A DNA stretch of 64,000 nucleotides from K189A clade bacterium. GTDB taxonomy: Bacteria; Pseudomonadota; Gammaproteobacteria; Pseudomonadales; Azotimanducaceae. The position numbers and the translations under genes are program-made. Position 1 is the first letter of the stretch. Each line of letters begins with the position of its first letter. Of the stretch, positions 17,289 to 28,065 are shown in pieces. The stretch is taken from positions 1-64,000 of the forward strand of contig CACMHG010000008.1 of assembly GCA_902613475.1 (NCBI GenBank). Reading direction: 5' to 3'. A model generated the notes under the pieces. That model searched no databases, had not been told where the DNA came from, and saw nothing but the letters and a program-made list of their open reading frames with translations.

Positions 17289-18440
17289 TCAAGATACATG
17301 GGGCTCACCGATATAGGACTCTGACTGCATTTCCAATAGCCGGCTCTGGGTGCGCTGAAACTCAAAACTGAGCCGTTGCCCCTGATAAAGGTTGGCGATG
17401 CCTTCATCGGCAGAGAGAATGAGCTTGACTCGGCGATCATAAAACTCGTCCACCAAGCTTATGAAGCGACGCGCAGCATCCTCTCTTGTGGCATCCAGTA
17501 CCGGCACGTTGCTGATCAGCACTGTGGTAAACAGCGTTGCCAGCTCGATGTAATCATTTTGGCTGCGCGGGCCCTCGCAGATATTGACGAAGTCGAACCA
17601 AACGACATCACCCGCCACTTTGTGCGCCCTGATGGGACGATTCTCGATACTCAAACTCACATCGGACTTCGCTTCTTCAGCCGCCAGCGCGGCGAAATTT
17701 TCCTGCATGCTCAGCTGCGCGTGTTCGTTCAGGGGAAAATGATAGAGCTTCGCTTGCTGTAGGGCCCGCAGCCGAAAATCTTGACCGGCGTCGATATGGT
17801 GCACCTCGCAGTGCCGGTAAATTTCATCAATGGCTGGCAAAAAACGTGAGCGCTGTAGTCCGTTCTCATACAGATTTGCAGGTTCAACATTTGACGTGGC
17901 AACGAGGGTCACACCGCGCTGAAAAAGTGCTGTCATTACCTCACCCAAGATCATGGCATCGCCGATATCCGAGACAAAAAACTCATCAAAGCAAAGCACA
18001 TCACCTGCGCCGGCAATTTCATCCGCTACGCTGAGCAGGGGGTTCGCTCGGCCAGAGTAGCGACCCAACGCATCGTGGACTCGACGCATAAAGCGATGAA
18101 AGTGCATCCGCTGCCTACGCTTGGCCGGTAAAGCGCTGCAAAACATGTCCATCATCATCGTTTTGCCGCGGCCCACTCCACCCCATAAATAGAGACTTTG
18201 AGCGGTTGTTCGCGCCTGCGCACCTCCCATGTTGAACCCTGCCAGCAAGCGGCGAAATGTGCTTGGTCTTTGAGGGGGGTTCTGCATTAGCTGAACATAA
18301 CGCGCCTGCAGCAGCTCTATGACTTGCTGCTGTGCTGGGTCGGGTAGGACTTCATCCAAGTCTAGTGCGCGGGCATACATTTGCGCTGGTGAGAGAGACT
18401 CGTCATGACGGTTCAATTCTGCATCACCACCGTCCTTCAT
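17289..18440 (-). CDS. zapE: Cell division protein ZapE (AFG1-like ATPase)
   Basis: P-loop ATPase that associates with the Z ring in E. coli. 383 aa. Walker A is GVGRGKT (88-94) and Walker B is VLCFDEFF (148-155), with sensor-like LVATSNV further on, and the C-terminal FISLVDEFYDRRVKL is typical of the AFG1 family. Its ATG overlaps the hisD stop (ATGA), so it is coupled to hisG-hisD. In E. coli and Pseudomonas zapE also sits beside rplM-rpsI but not within a his operon. Confidence 0.93.
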   Translation of the reverse strand: MKDGGDAELNRHDESLSPAQMYARALDLDEVLPDPAQQQVIELLQARYVQLMQNPPQRPSTFRRLLAGFNMGGAQARTTAQSLYLWGGVGRGKTMMMDMFCSALPAKRRQRMHFHRFMRRVHDALGRYSGRANPLLSVADEIAGAGDVLCFDEFFVSDIGDAMILGEVMTALFQRGVTLVATSNVEPANLYENGLQRSRFLPAIDEIYRHCEVHHIDAGQDFRLRALQQAKLYHFPLNEHAQLSMQENFAALAAEEAKSDVSLSIENRPIRAHKVAGDVVWFDFVNICEGPRSQNDYIELATLFTTVLISNVPVLDATREDAARRFISLVDEFYDRRVKLILSADEGIANLYQGQRLSFEFQRTQSRLLEMQSESYIGEPHVS

Positions 18441-19738
18441 TGTTGGGGATTTTTACCCCGCACGCGTGCGGCTAAGGCATGCGCCTCTAGACCTTCAGAT
18501 CTGGCAAGCAGGTCTGTTGGCGCAGATAGGGCCTGGGCGGCTTCGCGAGACATACCAACGATCGAGCTGCGTTTTTGAAAATCATACACCCCGAGCGGCG
18601 AGGCGAAGCGCGCGGTACCAAAGGTTGGTAGAACATGCGACGGACCCGCCATGTAGTCTCCGAAGGTCTCGCCGGTATAGGGTCCGATGAAAATTGCGCC
18701 GGCATGGCGTAACCCGTTTACCCATGGGGCCGGGTCGGCCACCGCAAGCTCCAAATGCTCTGCCGCAATTTTATTGGCAACTTCGAGTGCTTGTCTTCGA
18801 TCTTCGCAATAGATTAAGGCCCCACGGTCTTGCAGAGATTTTTCGATTATTTCCGCCCGCTCCATCTGCGGCAGCAGCTGGGCTATACGGTCTTTTGCCT
18901 GCGCCAAAAAAGTTCGGTCGGTGCTGAGTAAAATGGCCTGAGCGGATGCGTCATGTTCGGCTTGAGAGAAAAGGTCTAGTACAGCCCATTCCACATCCGA
19001 AGTGCCATCGGCTATCACCAGCACTTCGCTTGGTCCGGCGATCATGTCGATGCCTACCTGACCAAACACCTGCTTCTTTGCGGCTGCGACATAGGCATTG
19101 CCGGGACCCACGATCTTGTCTACCCGTGGTACACAATCTGTGCCATAAGCCAATGCGGCTACTGCTTGGGCGCCGCCAACGGCAAAAACTCTGTCAGCTC
19201 CAGCAAGGTGCAGTGCAGCGAGCACCATGGTGTTGCGCTCACCGCCGGGGGTAGGTGATACAACAATGATCTCTTTGACTCCCGCGACCTTTGCCGGGAT
19301 CAGTGTCATCAAGACGCTGGAGGGATAGGCCGCGCGTCCGCCTGGCACGTAGACCCCTACTCGATCTAATGGCTGAATTTTCTGCCCTAACTCGCAACCC
19401 AGCTCGTCAACATAGGACCATGAATCTTCTCGCTGGCGCTCGTGGAATCGACGTATGCGATCCGCTGCAGTTTGCAGGGCTTGTTGCGCACTGCCGCTCA
19501 ACGCAGCCCAGGCGTCCGCCATTTCATCCTGCCTAATCTCTAGATCAGCTACCTTGGCGGCATCGACACGATCAAATTGGTGAGTCAGGGCGAGCAATTC
19601 AGCATCACCCTTGGTTCTCACGCGTTTAATGATATTTGCGACCTGAGTGTCTATTTCACTGTCGACACTCAAATCCCAAGCGAGCAGCGAATCGAGTTGC
19701 GCAGCAAATTTTGCGGTTGTCGCGTCGAGCTCGCGCAT
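18437..19738 (-). CDS. hisD: Histidinol dehydrogenase
   Basis: Zinc- and NAD-dependent enzyme that oxidises L-histidinol to L-histidine in two steps. The frame continues upstream into hisG, but the ATG at 19738 (MRELDATT) lies 1 bp after the hisG stop and gives 433 aa, the usual size. Diagnostic segments include RVGVYVPGGRAAYPSSVLM in part, VVSPTPGG, GPGNAYVAAAK, IDMIAGPSEVLV and AEHDASAQ, which contains the Zn/catalytic His cluster. hisC, which follows hisD in Pseudomonas, is not present; zapE follows instead. Confidence 0.96.
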   Translation of the reverse strand: MRELDATTAKFAAQLDSLLAWDLSVDSEIDTQVANIIKRVRTKGDAELLALTHQFDRVDAAKVADLEIRQDEMADAWAALSGSAQQALQTAADRIRRFHERQREDSWSYVDELGCELGQKIQPLDRVGVYVPGGRAAYPSSVLMTLIPAKVAGVKEIIVVSPTPGGERNTMVLAALHLAGADRVFAVGGAQAVAALAYGTDCVPRVDKIVGPGNAYVAAAKKQVFGQVGIDMIAGPSEVLVIADGTSDVEWAVLDLFSQAEHDASAQAILLSTDRTFLAQAKDRIAQLLPQMERAEIIEKSLQDRGALIYCEDRRQALEVANKIAAEHLELAVADPAPWVNGLRHAGAIFIGPYTGETFGDYMAGPSHVLPTFGTARFASPLGVYDFQKRSSIVGMSREAAQALSAPTDLLARSEGLEAHALAARVRGKNPQQ

Positions 19739-19739
19739 A

Positions 19740-20390
19740 CTATCGCCCCGCCGAAACGACTTGCTGCTCAACCGCCTCTTCGAGGCGTTGAATCAAGCTT
19801 TGCACCAGATCGAACTTCGTTTTCATCGATGCGCGATTGACGATGAGCCGCGTGCTGATTTCACAGATGGTTTCTCGCGCCTCAAGCCCGTTGGCTTTTA
19901 GCGTGTTGCCGGTGTCTACAATATCCACAATACAATCCGCTAGACCCAGCAGGGGTGCGATTTCAAGCGCCCCAGACAGCTTGATCAGAGAAACCTGCTT
20001 GGACCTATTTTGATAGTACTGGCGGGCGATGTTCACAAATTTGGATGCCACGCGAACGCCCTGCGCTGGCTCAGGGACACCTACTGGACCTGCGGTCATC
20101 ATGCGGCAGGCGCCGATTTTGAGATCGAGGCGCTCGTAAAAGGTCATATCGCCACCGTACTCGAGGATCGTATCCTTGCCTGTAATGCCGACATCTGCGA
20201 CGCCATTCTCAACGTAGGTCGGTACATCAGCCGAACGAGCAACAATGATGGTGTGATCGCCAGTCACACTCTGAAAAATGAGTTTTCGAGATGATTTGGG
20301 GTCATCGCTAGGCTGTACCTGGCACGCCGCGAGAAGCGGCATGCACTCATCGAAGATGCGCCCTTTATTAACGGCAATCACTAATCCCAT
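19740..20390 (-). CDS. hisG: ATP phosphoribosyltransferase, short (HisZ-dependent) form
   Basis: First enzyme of histidine biosynthesis, joining ATP and PRPP. At 216 aa it lacks the C-terminal regulatory domain of long HisG, so it belongs to the short class that needs the HisZ partner (known for the family; no hisZ in the window). Conserved material includes AVNKGRIFDECMPLL, ADVPTYVENGVADVGITGKD in part, GACRMM, and the PRPP-binding IVDIVDTGNTLKANGL. It lies 27 bp after murA in an ibaG-murA-hisG-hisD-zapE run. Confidence 0.95.
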   Translation of the reverse strand: MGLVIAVNKGRIFDECMPLLAACQVQPSDDPKSSRKLIFQSVTGDHTIIVARSADVPTYVENGVADVGITGKDTILEYGGDMTFYERLDLKIGACRMMTAGPVGVPEPAQGVRVASKFVNIARQYYQNRSKQVSLIKLSGALEIAPLLGLADCIVDIVDTGNTLKANGLEARETICEISTRLIVNRASMKTKFDLVQSLIQRLEEAVEQQVVSAGR

Positions 20391-20417
20391 GTGTAAATCA
20401 ACTTGCTTAGGGGAGGT

Positions 20418-21901
<1,484 letters not shown>

Positions 21902-22296
21902 ACAGCTTTTTCCATCATCGCTTCTCTGGCACTTCGTTCGTGCCGACTGTGGGGTGGCTATCTTACGCAATAACCGTTGCTACGACATCGAGCATTGCAG
22001 AGCGATGATTCAAACTCAGCAGCAACGAGTTCCTTTTTTTGACGCATCACTGTTCGTGGCCACCAATGACCACGACAGATCTATAGCGCAAGCTATCTTG
22101 GCGAGCGCTTACGATAGGACTAAAGTGGCGCGTCAAAAATCGCAGTCGACGCTTCCAAGATTGTAGAAAGTTCTGATGTCGGCAGAGTACCTGGCAGCGA
22201 GTGGTATTGGACGGCGAACCCGGATCCACCAGCAATTGATTTATTACCGCTTAAGACACATATCGGCCTGAGCCCAGCAACGAAGGATATCTCCCC
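21902..22296. other. 395-bp divergent spacer between ibaG and yrbG
   Basis: No protein-coding likeness was found. It must hold promoters for both directions. The best candidate toward yrbG is TTGGCG (22098-22103), 17 bp, TAAAGT (22121-22126), which is moderate. No convincing pair was found toward ibaG-murA. The length of the spacer beside otherwise tightly packed genes fits loss of genes once located here (mla in relatives). Confidence 0.4.
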
Positions 22297-23256
22297 ATGT
22301 GGGTCAACTTACTGTTAATGATTGTTGGCTTTGCCGTACTGATCTGGAGCGCCGATCGCTTCTTGTCCGGGGCCGCCGCGACGGCTACAAACCTCGGCGT
22401 CTCTAATATCGTCATTGGCCTGACCGTGGTTTCGCTCGGCACATCGGCTCCGGAGATTGTCGTAGCGTTAATCGCGGCGTTAGAGGGCAATGCGATCTTA
22501 GCTATCGGCAACGCCATCGGGTCTAATATCGCCAATATCGGATTAGTGCTTGGTATCACCGCGATCGTCGCACCTCTGCCTTTTTCGCAAAATGTACTGC
22601 GCCGGGAGTTGCCTTGGTTGCTAGGCGCAACCGTACTTGCCATCGTACTGATCTTCGATCGTGAATTGAGCTTCACTGACGGCGTGCTCTTGCTCGCCGG
22701 CTTAGCCTATATCCTTTGGCAATTGCTGCGATCTGAACGGGAGGCAGACCCCACGGAAAGTGCCTTAGCGAGCGAACTTGAAGAACTGCCAGAAATGAAG
22801 CAAAGCAGCGCCTTGTTTTGGCTATTCGCCGGATTGGCCGCATTACTCGCCTCGGCGCAACTACTGGTCTACGCCGCGACACAGATAGCCTTGGACCTTG
22901 GCATTAGCAGCATGATTATTGGACTGACTATTGTCGCCATAGGTACCAGTTTGCCAGAGCTAGCGGCCACTGTTGGTGCGGCGATGAAGGGGCAACCCGA
23001 TATTGCTATTGGCAACATCGTTGGATCAAACATCCTCAACATTCTCGCGGTGCTGGCTGTTCCTGCCCTAATTAGCACGACTGGCCTCGACTTTTCCGCC
23101 CTATGGCGCGACAGCGGTATGATGCTGGCGCTGACGCTGATGTTGGCGCTGTTCGCCTACGGCATGAACTCCCGCGCCGTCATTACACGTTTCGAAGGTC
23201 TTGTCATGCTGCTTGCATGGATTGGCTACAATCTGTTGATCATCCAACAAGCGTGA
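22297..23256 (+). CDS. yrbG: CaCA-type sodium/calcium exchanger YrbG
   Basis: Inner-membrane cation exchanger of 319 aa with about ten helices. The two inverted alpha-repeats are plain: GTSAPEIVVALIAAL followed by GNAIGSNIANIGLVLG, and GTSLPELAATVGAAM followed by GNIVGSNILNILAVL. These form the ion-binding core with their Glu residues. AAGGA precedes the ATG. As in E. coli it opens the kds-lpt gene run. Confidence 0.93.
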   Translation: MWVNLLLMIVGFAVLIWSADRFLSGAAATATNLGVSNIVIGLTVVSLGTSAPEIVVALIAALEGNAILAIGNAIGSNIANIGLVLGITAIVAPLPFSQNVLRRELPWLLGATVLAIVLIFDRELSFTDGVLLLAGLAYILWQLLRSEREADPTESALASELEELPEMKQSSALFWLFAGLAALLASAQLLVYAATQIALDLGISSMIIGLTIVAIGTSLPELAATVGAAMKGQPDIAIGNIVGSNILNILAVLAVPALISTTGLDFSALWRDSGMMLALTLMLALFAYGMNSRAVITRFEGLVMLLAWIGYNLLIIQQA

Positions 23257-23265
23257 ATTTCCTCA

Positions 23266-23790
23266 ATGACTGACAACAACCTTGAGCCGCTTTATGCACT
23301 TGCTCGCTCGATAGAGGGTATTGTGCTCGACGTCGATGGCGTGCTTACCGACGGCAAAATCACCTACGCCTCGGACGGCAGTGAACTAAAGAGCTTCCAC
23401 GTTCAGGATGGTGGTAGCCTAAAACTGCTCGCAAGCCAAGGCATTGCAATTGCAATCATCACGGGCCGCCAATCCAACATCGTGGAGCGAAGGGCGAAGG
23501 AACTTGGCATTACCTTTGTGCAGCAGGGTGTCGACAGTAAGGCGTCTGCTCTTGATCAGATAATAGACAACGGGTTCCCCGCCGCAGATTTGTGCGCCAT
23601 TGGCGATGACCTGCAGGATTTGGAGCTGTTCAATCACGATGCTGTATCCCTTGCCGCCACGGTGGCGAATGCCCACCCAGCCGTTTTGGATCAGGCGCAA
23701 TTCGTTACACGAAGACAGGGTGGTGCTGGTGTGATTGTTGAGCTGGCAGAGCTGGTTTTACGAGCCAAGGATCGCTGGCCCCATGCTTGA
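23266..23790 (+). CDS. kdsC: 3-deoxy-D-manno-octulosonate-8-phosphate phosphatase
   Basis: HAD-family phosphatase producing Kdo for LPS. 174 aa. The nucleophile motif is LDVDGVLTDG (D22, D24), followed by FHVQDG, IITGRQS (motif II) and IGDDLQD (motif IV). It lacks a cap domain, as KdsC enzymes do. kdsD, the isomerase usually between yrbG and kdsC, is absent. Confidence 0.93.
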   Translation: MTDNNLEPLYALARSIEGIVLDVDGVLTDGKITYASDGSELKSFHVQDGGSLKLLASQGIAIAIITGRQSNIVERRAKELGITFVQQGVDSKASALDQIIDNGFPAADLCAIGDDLQDLELFNHDAVSLAATVANAHPAVLDQAQFVTRRQGGAGVIVELAELVLRAKDRWPHA

Positions 23791-23882
23791 GAGCAGTTCA
23801 CTTTACGATATTTCGGTGAGCCGCCTGCCGCGCAAGAAGGCTTATCGTCCCTGCTTCTGATAATGCTGGTAGGCTGTTTATC

Positions 23883-24530
23883 ATGTCTTCAAACACTGCA
23901 ACCCGATCGCACCATCCTTGGCTATCCGGCGTCCGTCTGGCCGGTCTCGGCGTGCCGGCTCTGGCGGCTGCACTGACCCTCATGAGTCAAGTCGATGATC
24001 CCAGACCGGACCCAGACAATCGCGACTTAGTGTCGACCCTACAGCCCTCGAGCACGGCGACAGGTATTAATTGGCAGGTTTTTTCCAACCTGGGCGAACT
24101 GGACTACGAAGTAAGTGCAAACCAGCTAGAACAATATCCTTCGCAGCAACTCATGAAAGCCGCGAATCCTATCGTTCGAATGGCCTCAAAGGATCAGCAT
24201 CCCTGGGTTATACGCGCCGATCGCGGAGTGATTACCCGCAGGCCCGATACGCTGGAGGTGGCTGACCAAAACAATCAAATGACCCTTCAAGGGCACGTCC
24301 AAATCCTGCGCCAAGGTGACATGGCAAAGAAGCAAATGATGCTTTCGACCAGCCAACTGCATATTTTTCCCACCGAGCAACGCGCACAAACTGATATGCC
24401 GGTGTTTTTAGAGCACGAACGATTTACAACGTCGAGCGAGGGTTTTGATTTGGATCTAGAGACAGGCACCCTGACATTTGCGCAAAATGAAAGTGCGAGG
24501 GTAACCAGCAAGCTCTTCCTGCGAGACTGA
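23883..24530 (+). CDS. lptC: LPS export system protein LptC
   Basis: Bitopic inner-membrane protein of the LptBFGC-A-DE machine, handing LPS from LptFG to LptA. 215 aa. One N-terminal membrane helix (about residues 18-36) is followed by a beta-rich periplasmic domain with repeating strands such as MTLQGHVQIL. Sequence conservation is weak; position between kdsC and lptA makes the call secure. Confidence 0.88.
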   Translation: MSSNTATRSHHPWLSGVRLAGLGVPALAAALTLMSQVDDPRPDPDNRDLVSTLQPSSTATGINWQVFSNLGELDYEVSANQLEQYPSQQLMKAANPIVRMASKDQHPWVIRADRGVITRRPDTLEVADQNNQMTLQGHVQILRQGDMAKKQMMLSTSQLHIFPTEQRAQTDMPVFLEHERFTTSSEGFDLDLETGTLTFAQNESARVTSKLFLRD

Positions 24531-24546
24531 ACTAGGAGGTTTGGCG

Positions 24547-25095
24547 TTGACGCTACGTAGAGGATTTCGCATAAGCAGTCGAGCCGTATGGCTTGCCTGT
24601 CTTGTGTTTCTAGGGCCGGCCGTTCTGGCTGAAAACACCGAGGACGCCTCCGCGTCCCAGTTAACCATTGAGGGAGACAGCGCGGTTTTTCTCCAGGAGC
24701 AAAACACCATTGAATACGTCGGCAACGTTGTTGCCTTCATGGATGGCTTGCGCATTGTCGGTGACCGTGTACTTGTTGAGATGAATGCCGATCGCATAGA
24801 GCGTATTACGACCAATGGGGCCCCTGCGACCTTCTGGCAGCAACGAGACGCGACTGAGCGGGACACTACCGCTGCTGCGAATACTATTGTGTATTTGCCA
24901 GACTCCAGTCTGTTAGAGCTTTCCGGCAGCGCTTCGCTGAAGCAGGATGGCAACGAGGTGAGCAGCGCATTGATTCGCTACGACCTTACCCTCGGCCAAC
25001 TAGATGCAGGCAGCCCTAATGCCTCGGAAGAGCGTGTTCGTATGCAGTTAAGGGTGCCTACCAACAGCTCCGAACAATCCTCCGAAGAGCCATGA
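24547..25095 (+). CDS. lptA: LPS transport periplasmic bridge protein LptA
   Basis: Periplasmic OstA-like beta-jellyroll protein that polymerises into the bridge carrying LPS to LptD. A signal peptide (about residues 1-28, cleaved after VLA) precedes the domain with [21 protein letters not shown] in part and [12 protein letters not shown] strong AGGAGGT at 24533-24539 places the start at TTG 24547; a TTG at 24541 is in frame but too close to it. The acidic Ser/Glu tail is unremarkable. lptB overlaps its end. Confidence 0.9.
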   Translation: MTLRRGFRISSRAVWLACLVFLGPAVLAENTEDASASQLTIEGDSAVFLQEQNTIEYVGNVVAFMDGLRIVGDRVLVEMNADRIERITTNGAPATFWQQRDATERDTTAAANTIVYLPDSSLLELSGSASLKQDGNEVSSALIRYDLTLGQLDAGSPNASEERVRMQLRVPTNSSEQSSEEP

Positions 25096-25811
25096 CGCTT
25101 CGCGCTACTGCCTTAAGAAAAAGCTACAGCGGCATTTCAGTTGTTGAAGACATTTCGCTGCATGTTGAACTCGGCGAAATTGTGGGTTTGCTGGGCCCCA
25201 ATGGCGCAGGCAAAACCACCTGCTTCTATACCATTGTTGGTCTAGTGCGCGCCGATTCAGGTCAGGTCTTCATTGATGAAACAGAATTGACTCATGCGGC
25301 CATGCACCAGCGTGCTGCTTCTGGTCTAGGTTACCTACCCCAAGAGGCCAGCGTGTTTCGCACCTTGACCACCGAGGCCAATCTGATGGCCATGCTAGAG
25401 CTCAACCCACAGCTAGATGCACCAGCGCGCGCTGCGAGAATGGCTTCTTTGCTGGAAGAATTTGGGTTGGCCGATGTTCGAAGAAGTTTGGGACAAAGCC
25501 TAAGCGGAGGAGAGCGACGGCGCCTAGAAATTGCCAGGGCACTCGCCACGGATCCCAAATATATCCTCTTGGACGAACCCTTCGCCGGAGTCGACCCCAT
25601 CTCGGTTACGGACATAAAAAACGAGATTCAAGGACTGGCCGACCGGGGCATTGGCGTCCTGATTACCGACCACAACGTGCGCGAAACACTCGATATCTGT
25701 CATCGTGCCTATGTCGTACACCAAGGACACGTCATTGCCGACGGCGAGCCTGCAAACATATTGGCGAATGAAACCGTGCGAAATGTTTATCTTGGCAAGG
25801 AATTTGCTTAA
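25092..25811 (+). CDS. lptB: LPS export ABC ATPase LptB
   Basis: Cytoplasmic ATPase that powers LPS extraction with LptFG. 239 aa. Walker [11 protein letters not shown]-loop region LPQEASVFR, signature [15 protein letters not shown], Walker [14 protein letters not shown] and the switch His in ITDHNVRET are all present. ATG overlaps the lptA stop. lptF and lptG are usually encoded elsewhere. Confidence 0.97.
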   Translation: MTLRATALRKSYSGISVVEDISLHVELGEIVGLLGPNGAGKTTCFYTIVGLVRADSGQVFIDETELTHAAMHQRAASGLGYLPQEASVFRTLTTEANLMAMLELNPQLDAPARAARMASLLEEFGLADVRRSLGQSLSGGERRRLEIARALATDPKYILLDEPFAGVDPISVTDIKNEIQGLADRGIGVLITDHNVRETLDICHRAYVVHQGHVIADGEPANILANETVRNVYLGKEFA

Positions 25812-25953
25812 CCTTCGCCTTACCGACGCCACTGTTGCGTGACCCTTCGATGCTCGCTTGCACTCACTGCTCGCTCAGCACAATGGTTAACGTAAACGCA
25901 TTAATTCGAATAAAACGGCACGCCCCTCCCTATGGGGCCATTAAGCAATCTCC

Positions 25954-27594
25954 ATGAAGCAAAGCCTGTCTCTCAAGCTTGGGCAACAGCTCAAGATGAC
26001 CCCGCAACTGCAGCAGGCAATACGCCTATTGCAGCTTAGCGCGCTTGAGCTTGAGCAGGAGGTTCAGGACAACCTTGACGCCAATCCTTTACTGGAAGTC
26101 GAAGATGATTTCGCTGGTGACAGCGACAGCGATTCTCAGGAGGTTTCAGAGCGATCAATCGATAGCTCTGATGCACCGCCAGGTGACGTAGCTGGGGACG
26201 ACTATTCGGAATCGTCAACGAACGCATCTGACCAAGACAATGACTACCTAGATGACTTTGCCGATATTGGTCTGGACGCACCTCCCAGCGATTATGGCGA
26301 GGAGATGGTCTCAACCGATACCGTGGATACTGCTATCGACGGTCCTAGAGAGTCTGATGTCAGCGATCAACTCCAGGCACCTTTGACCGATGAAATTCCA
26401 GTAGATTCGAACTGGGACGACGTCTACCCCCAAGCACCAAGCGGCGCGGCTGGCGAAAACGACTACGACGTTGGCTCTAACGACAGTGCCGAAGAAACAC
26501 TCGAAAGCCATCTGCTATGGCAGCTCAACCTCACCCCCATGGCGACATCAGACCGAATGATCGCCATGGCGATAATCGACGAGATTACCGACGACGGACT
26601 ACTCGGTACCACCCTCGAAGAAATCTGTGAAACCCTAGCGCGCAATCACAAGGGCAATGAGTCACCTCCTGCATTGGAAGAGGTCGAGGAGATTTTGCAC
26701 CGTATTCAGCAGTTCGATCCCATTGGCGTTGGTGCACGAGATCTAAGGGAATGTTTGCTCCTACAGCTTGAGCAACTCGACGACACCACCCCTTGGCTAA
26801 AAGAAGCTAAAGACCTGGTAACCACGCATCTACATGTTTTGGGCAATAAAGATTTCGCGACCCTCGTGCGGCAGACGCATTTGTCAGAATCGGAGCTAAG
26901 CCAGGTAGTTGCACTGATTCGTACATTGCAGCCGCGGCCCGGCTCAAGCGTATTCGAGGAAACCGCGGACTACGAGGTCCCCGATGTGTTGGTCCGTAAA
27001 GACCAGGGCCGATGGTTAGTGGAGCTGAATCCTGAAACTCTGCCGAAGGTTCGAATTAACAACACCTACGCTAGTCTCATAAAGAATGTACCCGCAGGGC
27101 CTGACAAGGACTACCTGCGCGACAATCTGCAAGAGGCGAAGTGGTTTCTTAAAAGTTTGCAAACCCGTCACGACACGCTACTGAAGGTGGCGACGAAAAT
27201 TGTTGAAGTACAGCAAGGATTTTTGGAGCACGGCCCCATGGCGATGAAGCCCCTGATCTTGGCGGATATTGCCGAGCAAGTTGATTTGCACGAATCGACC
27301 ATCTCTCGCGTAACCAATCGAAAATATCTGGCCACTCCTCAAGGACTGTTCGAGCTGAAGTACTTCTTTTCTTCCCATGTGGGAACATCGACCGGAGGGG
27401 AAGTATCCAGTACAGCGATACGTGCGTTAATCAAGCAGGTTACCGCGGATGAGAACCCTCGCAAACCGTTGAGCGACAGCAAAATCGCGGCAATACTGGC
27501 GGAGCAGAACATCAACGTCGCGCGTCGAACAGTCGCCAAATACCGAGAATCGCTGTCTATTCCTCCATCAAACGAAAGAAAACAGTTGGTTTGA
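25954..27594 (+). CDS. rpoN: RNA polymerase sigma-54 factor
   Basis: Sigma-54, which directs RNA polymerase to -24/-12 promoters that need an AAA+ activator. 546 aa. Region I is the Leu/Gln-rich segment LQQAIRLLQLSALELEQEV; region II is an unusually long acidic stretch (residues about 50-185, rich in Asp/Ser/Glu); region III holds the core-binding and HTH parts, ending in the RpoN box ARRTVAKYRESL near residue 527. The following hpf-ptsN-rapZ-ptsO genes are the standard rpoN partners. Confidence 0.97.
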   Translation: MKQSLSLKLGQQLKMTPQLQQAIRLLQLSALELEQEVQDNLDANPLLEVEDDFAGDSDSDSQEVSERSIDSSDAPPGDVAGDDYSESSTNASDQDNDYLDDFADIGLDAPPSDYGEEMVSTDTVDTAIDGPRESDVSDQLQAPLTDEIPVDSNWDDVYPQAPSGAAGENDYDVGSNDSAEETLESHLLWQLNLTPMATSDRMIAMAIIDEITDDGLLGTTLEEICETLARNHKGNESPPALEEVEEILHRIQQFDPIGVGARDLRECLLLQLEQLDDTTPWLKEAKDLVTTHLHVLGNKDFATLVRQTHLSESELSQVVALIRTLQPRPGSSVFEETADYEVPDVLVRKDQGRWLVELNPETLPKVRINNTYASLIKNVPAGPDKDYLRDNLQEAKWFLKSLQTRHDTLLKVATKIVEVQQGFLEHGPMAMKPLILADIAEQVDLHESTISRVTNRKYLATPQGLFELKYFFSSHVGTSTGGEVSSTAIRALIKQVTADENPRKPLSDSKIAAILAEQNINVARRTVAKYRESLSIPPSNERKQLV

Positions 27595-27664
27595 CTTGCA
27601 CTCCCGACCTGCGTCGATGATGGTTTGCCCTTCCTCGTATTCACTAGATCACTGGGAGCAGTCT

Positions 27665-27988
27665 ATGCAACTCGACATTACCGGCCACCAAATCGACCTT
27701 ACGGACGCATTACAGCAGCACGTTCGAGGCAAAATGCGCAAACTTGAACGCCATAGCAACGAAATTACCCACATGCACGTGGTTTTAAATATTGAAAAAC
27801 ACTGCCATCAGGCAGAAGCTACCGCCCACGTGCCGGGAGCTGAATTGTTTGCCAATGCAGATGCCGAAGATATGTACGCAGCCATCGATTTACTGGCCGA
27901 TAAAATCGACCGGCAGCTGCTCAAACACAAAGAAAAAAACGTAGCAAGACAAAACGGCAGCCATCACAGGACACCGCGGCACGACTGA
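27665..27988 (+). CDS. hpf: Ribosome hibernation promoting factor
   Basis: Short HPF/YfiA-type protein (107 aa) that binds the decoding centre of idle ribosomes and favours 100S dimers. The start MQLDITGHQIDLTDALQQHV, with GGGAG upstream, fixes the N-terminus; a longer open frame starts at 27596 but adds unrelated residues. The acidic-to-basic pattern through ADAEDMYAAIDLLADKIDRQL is typical. Basic His/Arg-rich tail. Confidence 0.93.
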   Translation: MQLDITGHQIDLTDALQQHVRGKMRKLERHSNEITHMHVVLNIEKHCHQAEATAHVPGAELFANADAEDMYAAIDLLADKIDRQLLKHKEKNVARQNGSHHRTPRHD

Positions 27989-28065
27989 CAGCTCGGGGTC
28001 TCGCTGCAGGGTTACCGAATCCGGCGCATCCAATCTTTCAATAACGGATCGAAGATCAGGTCGAT

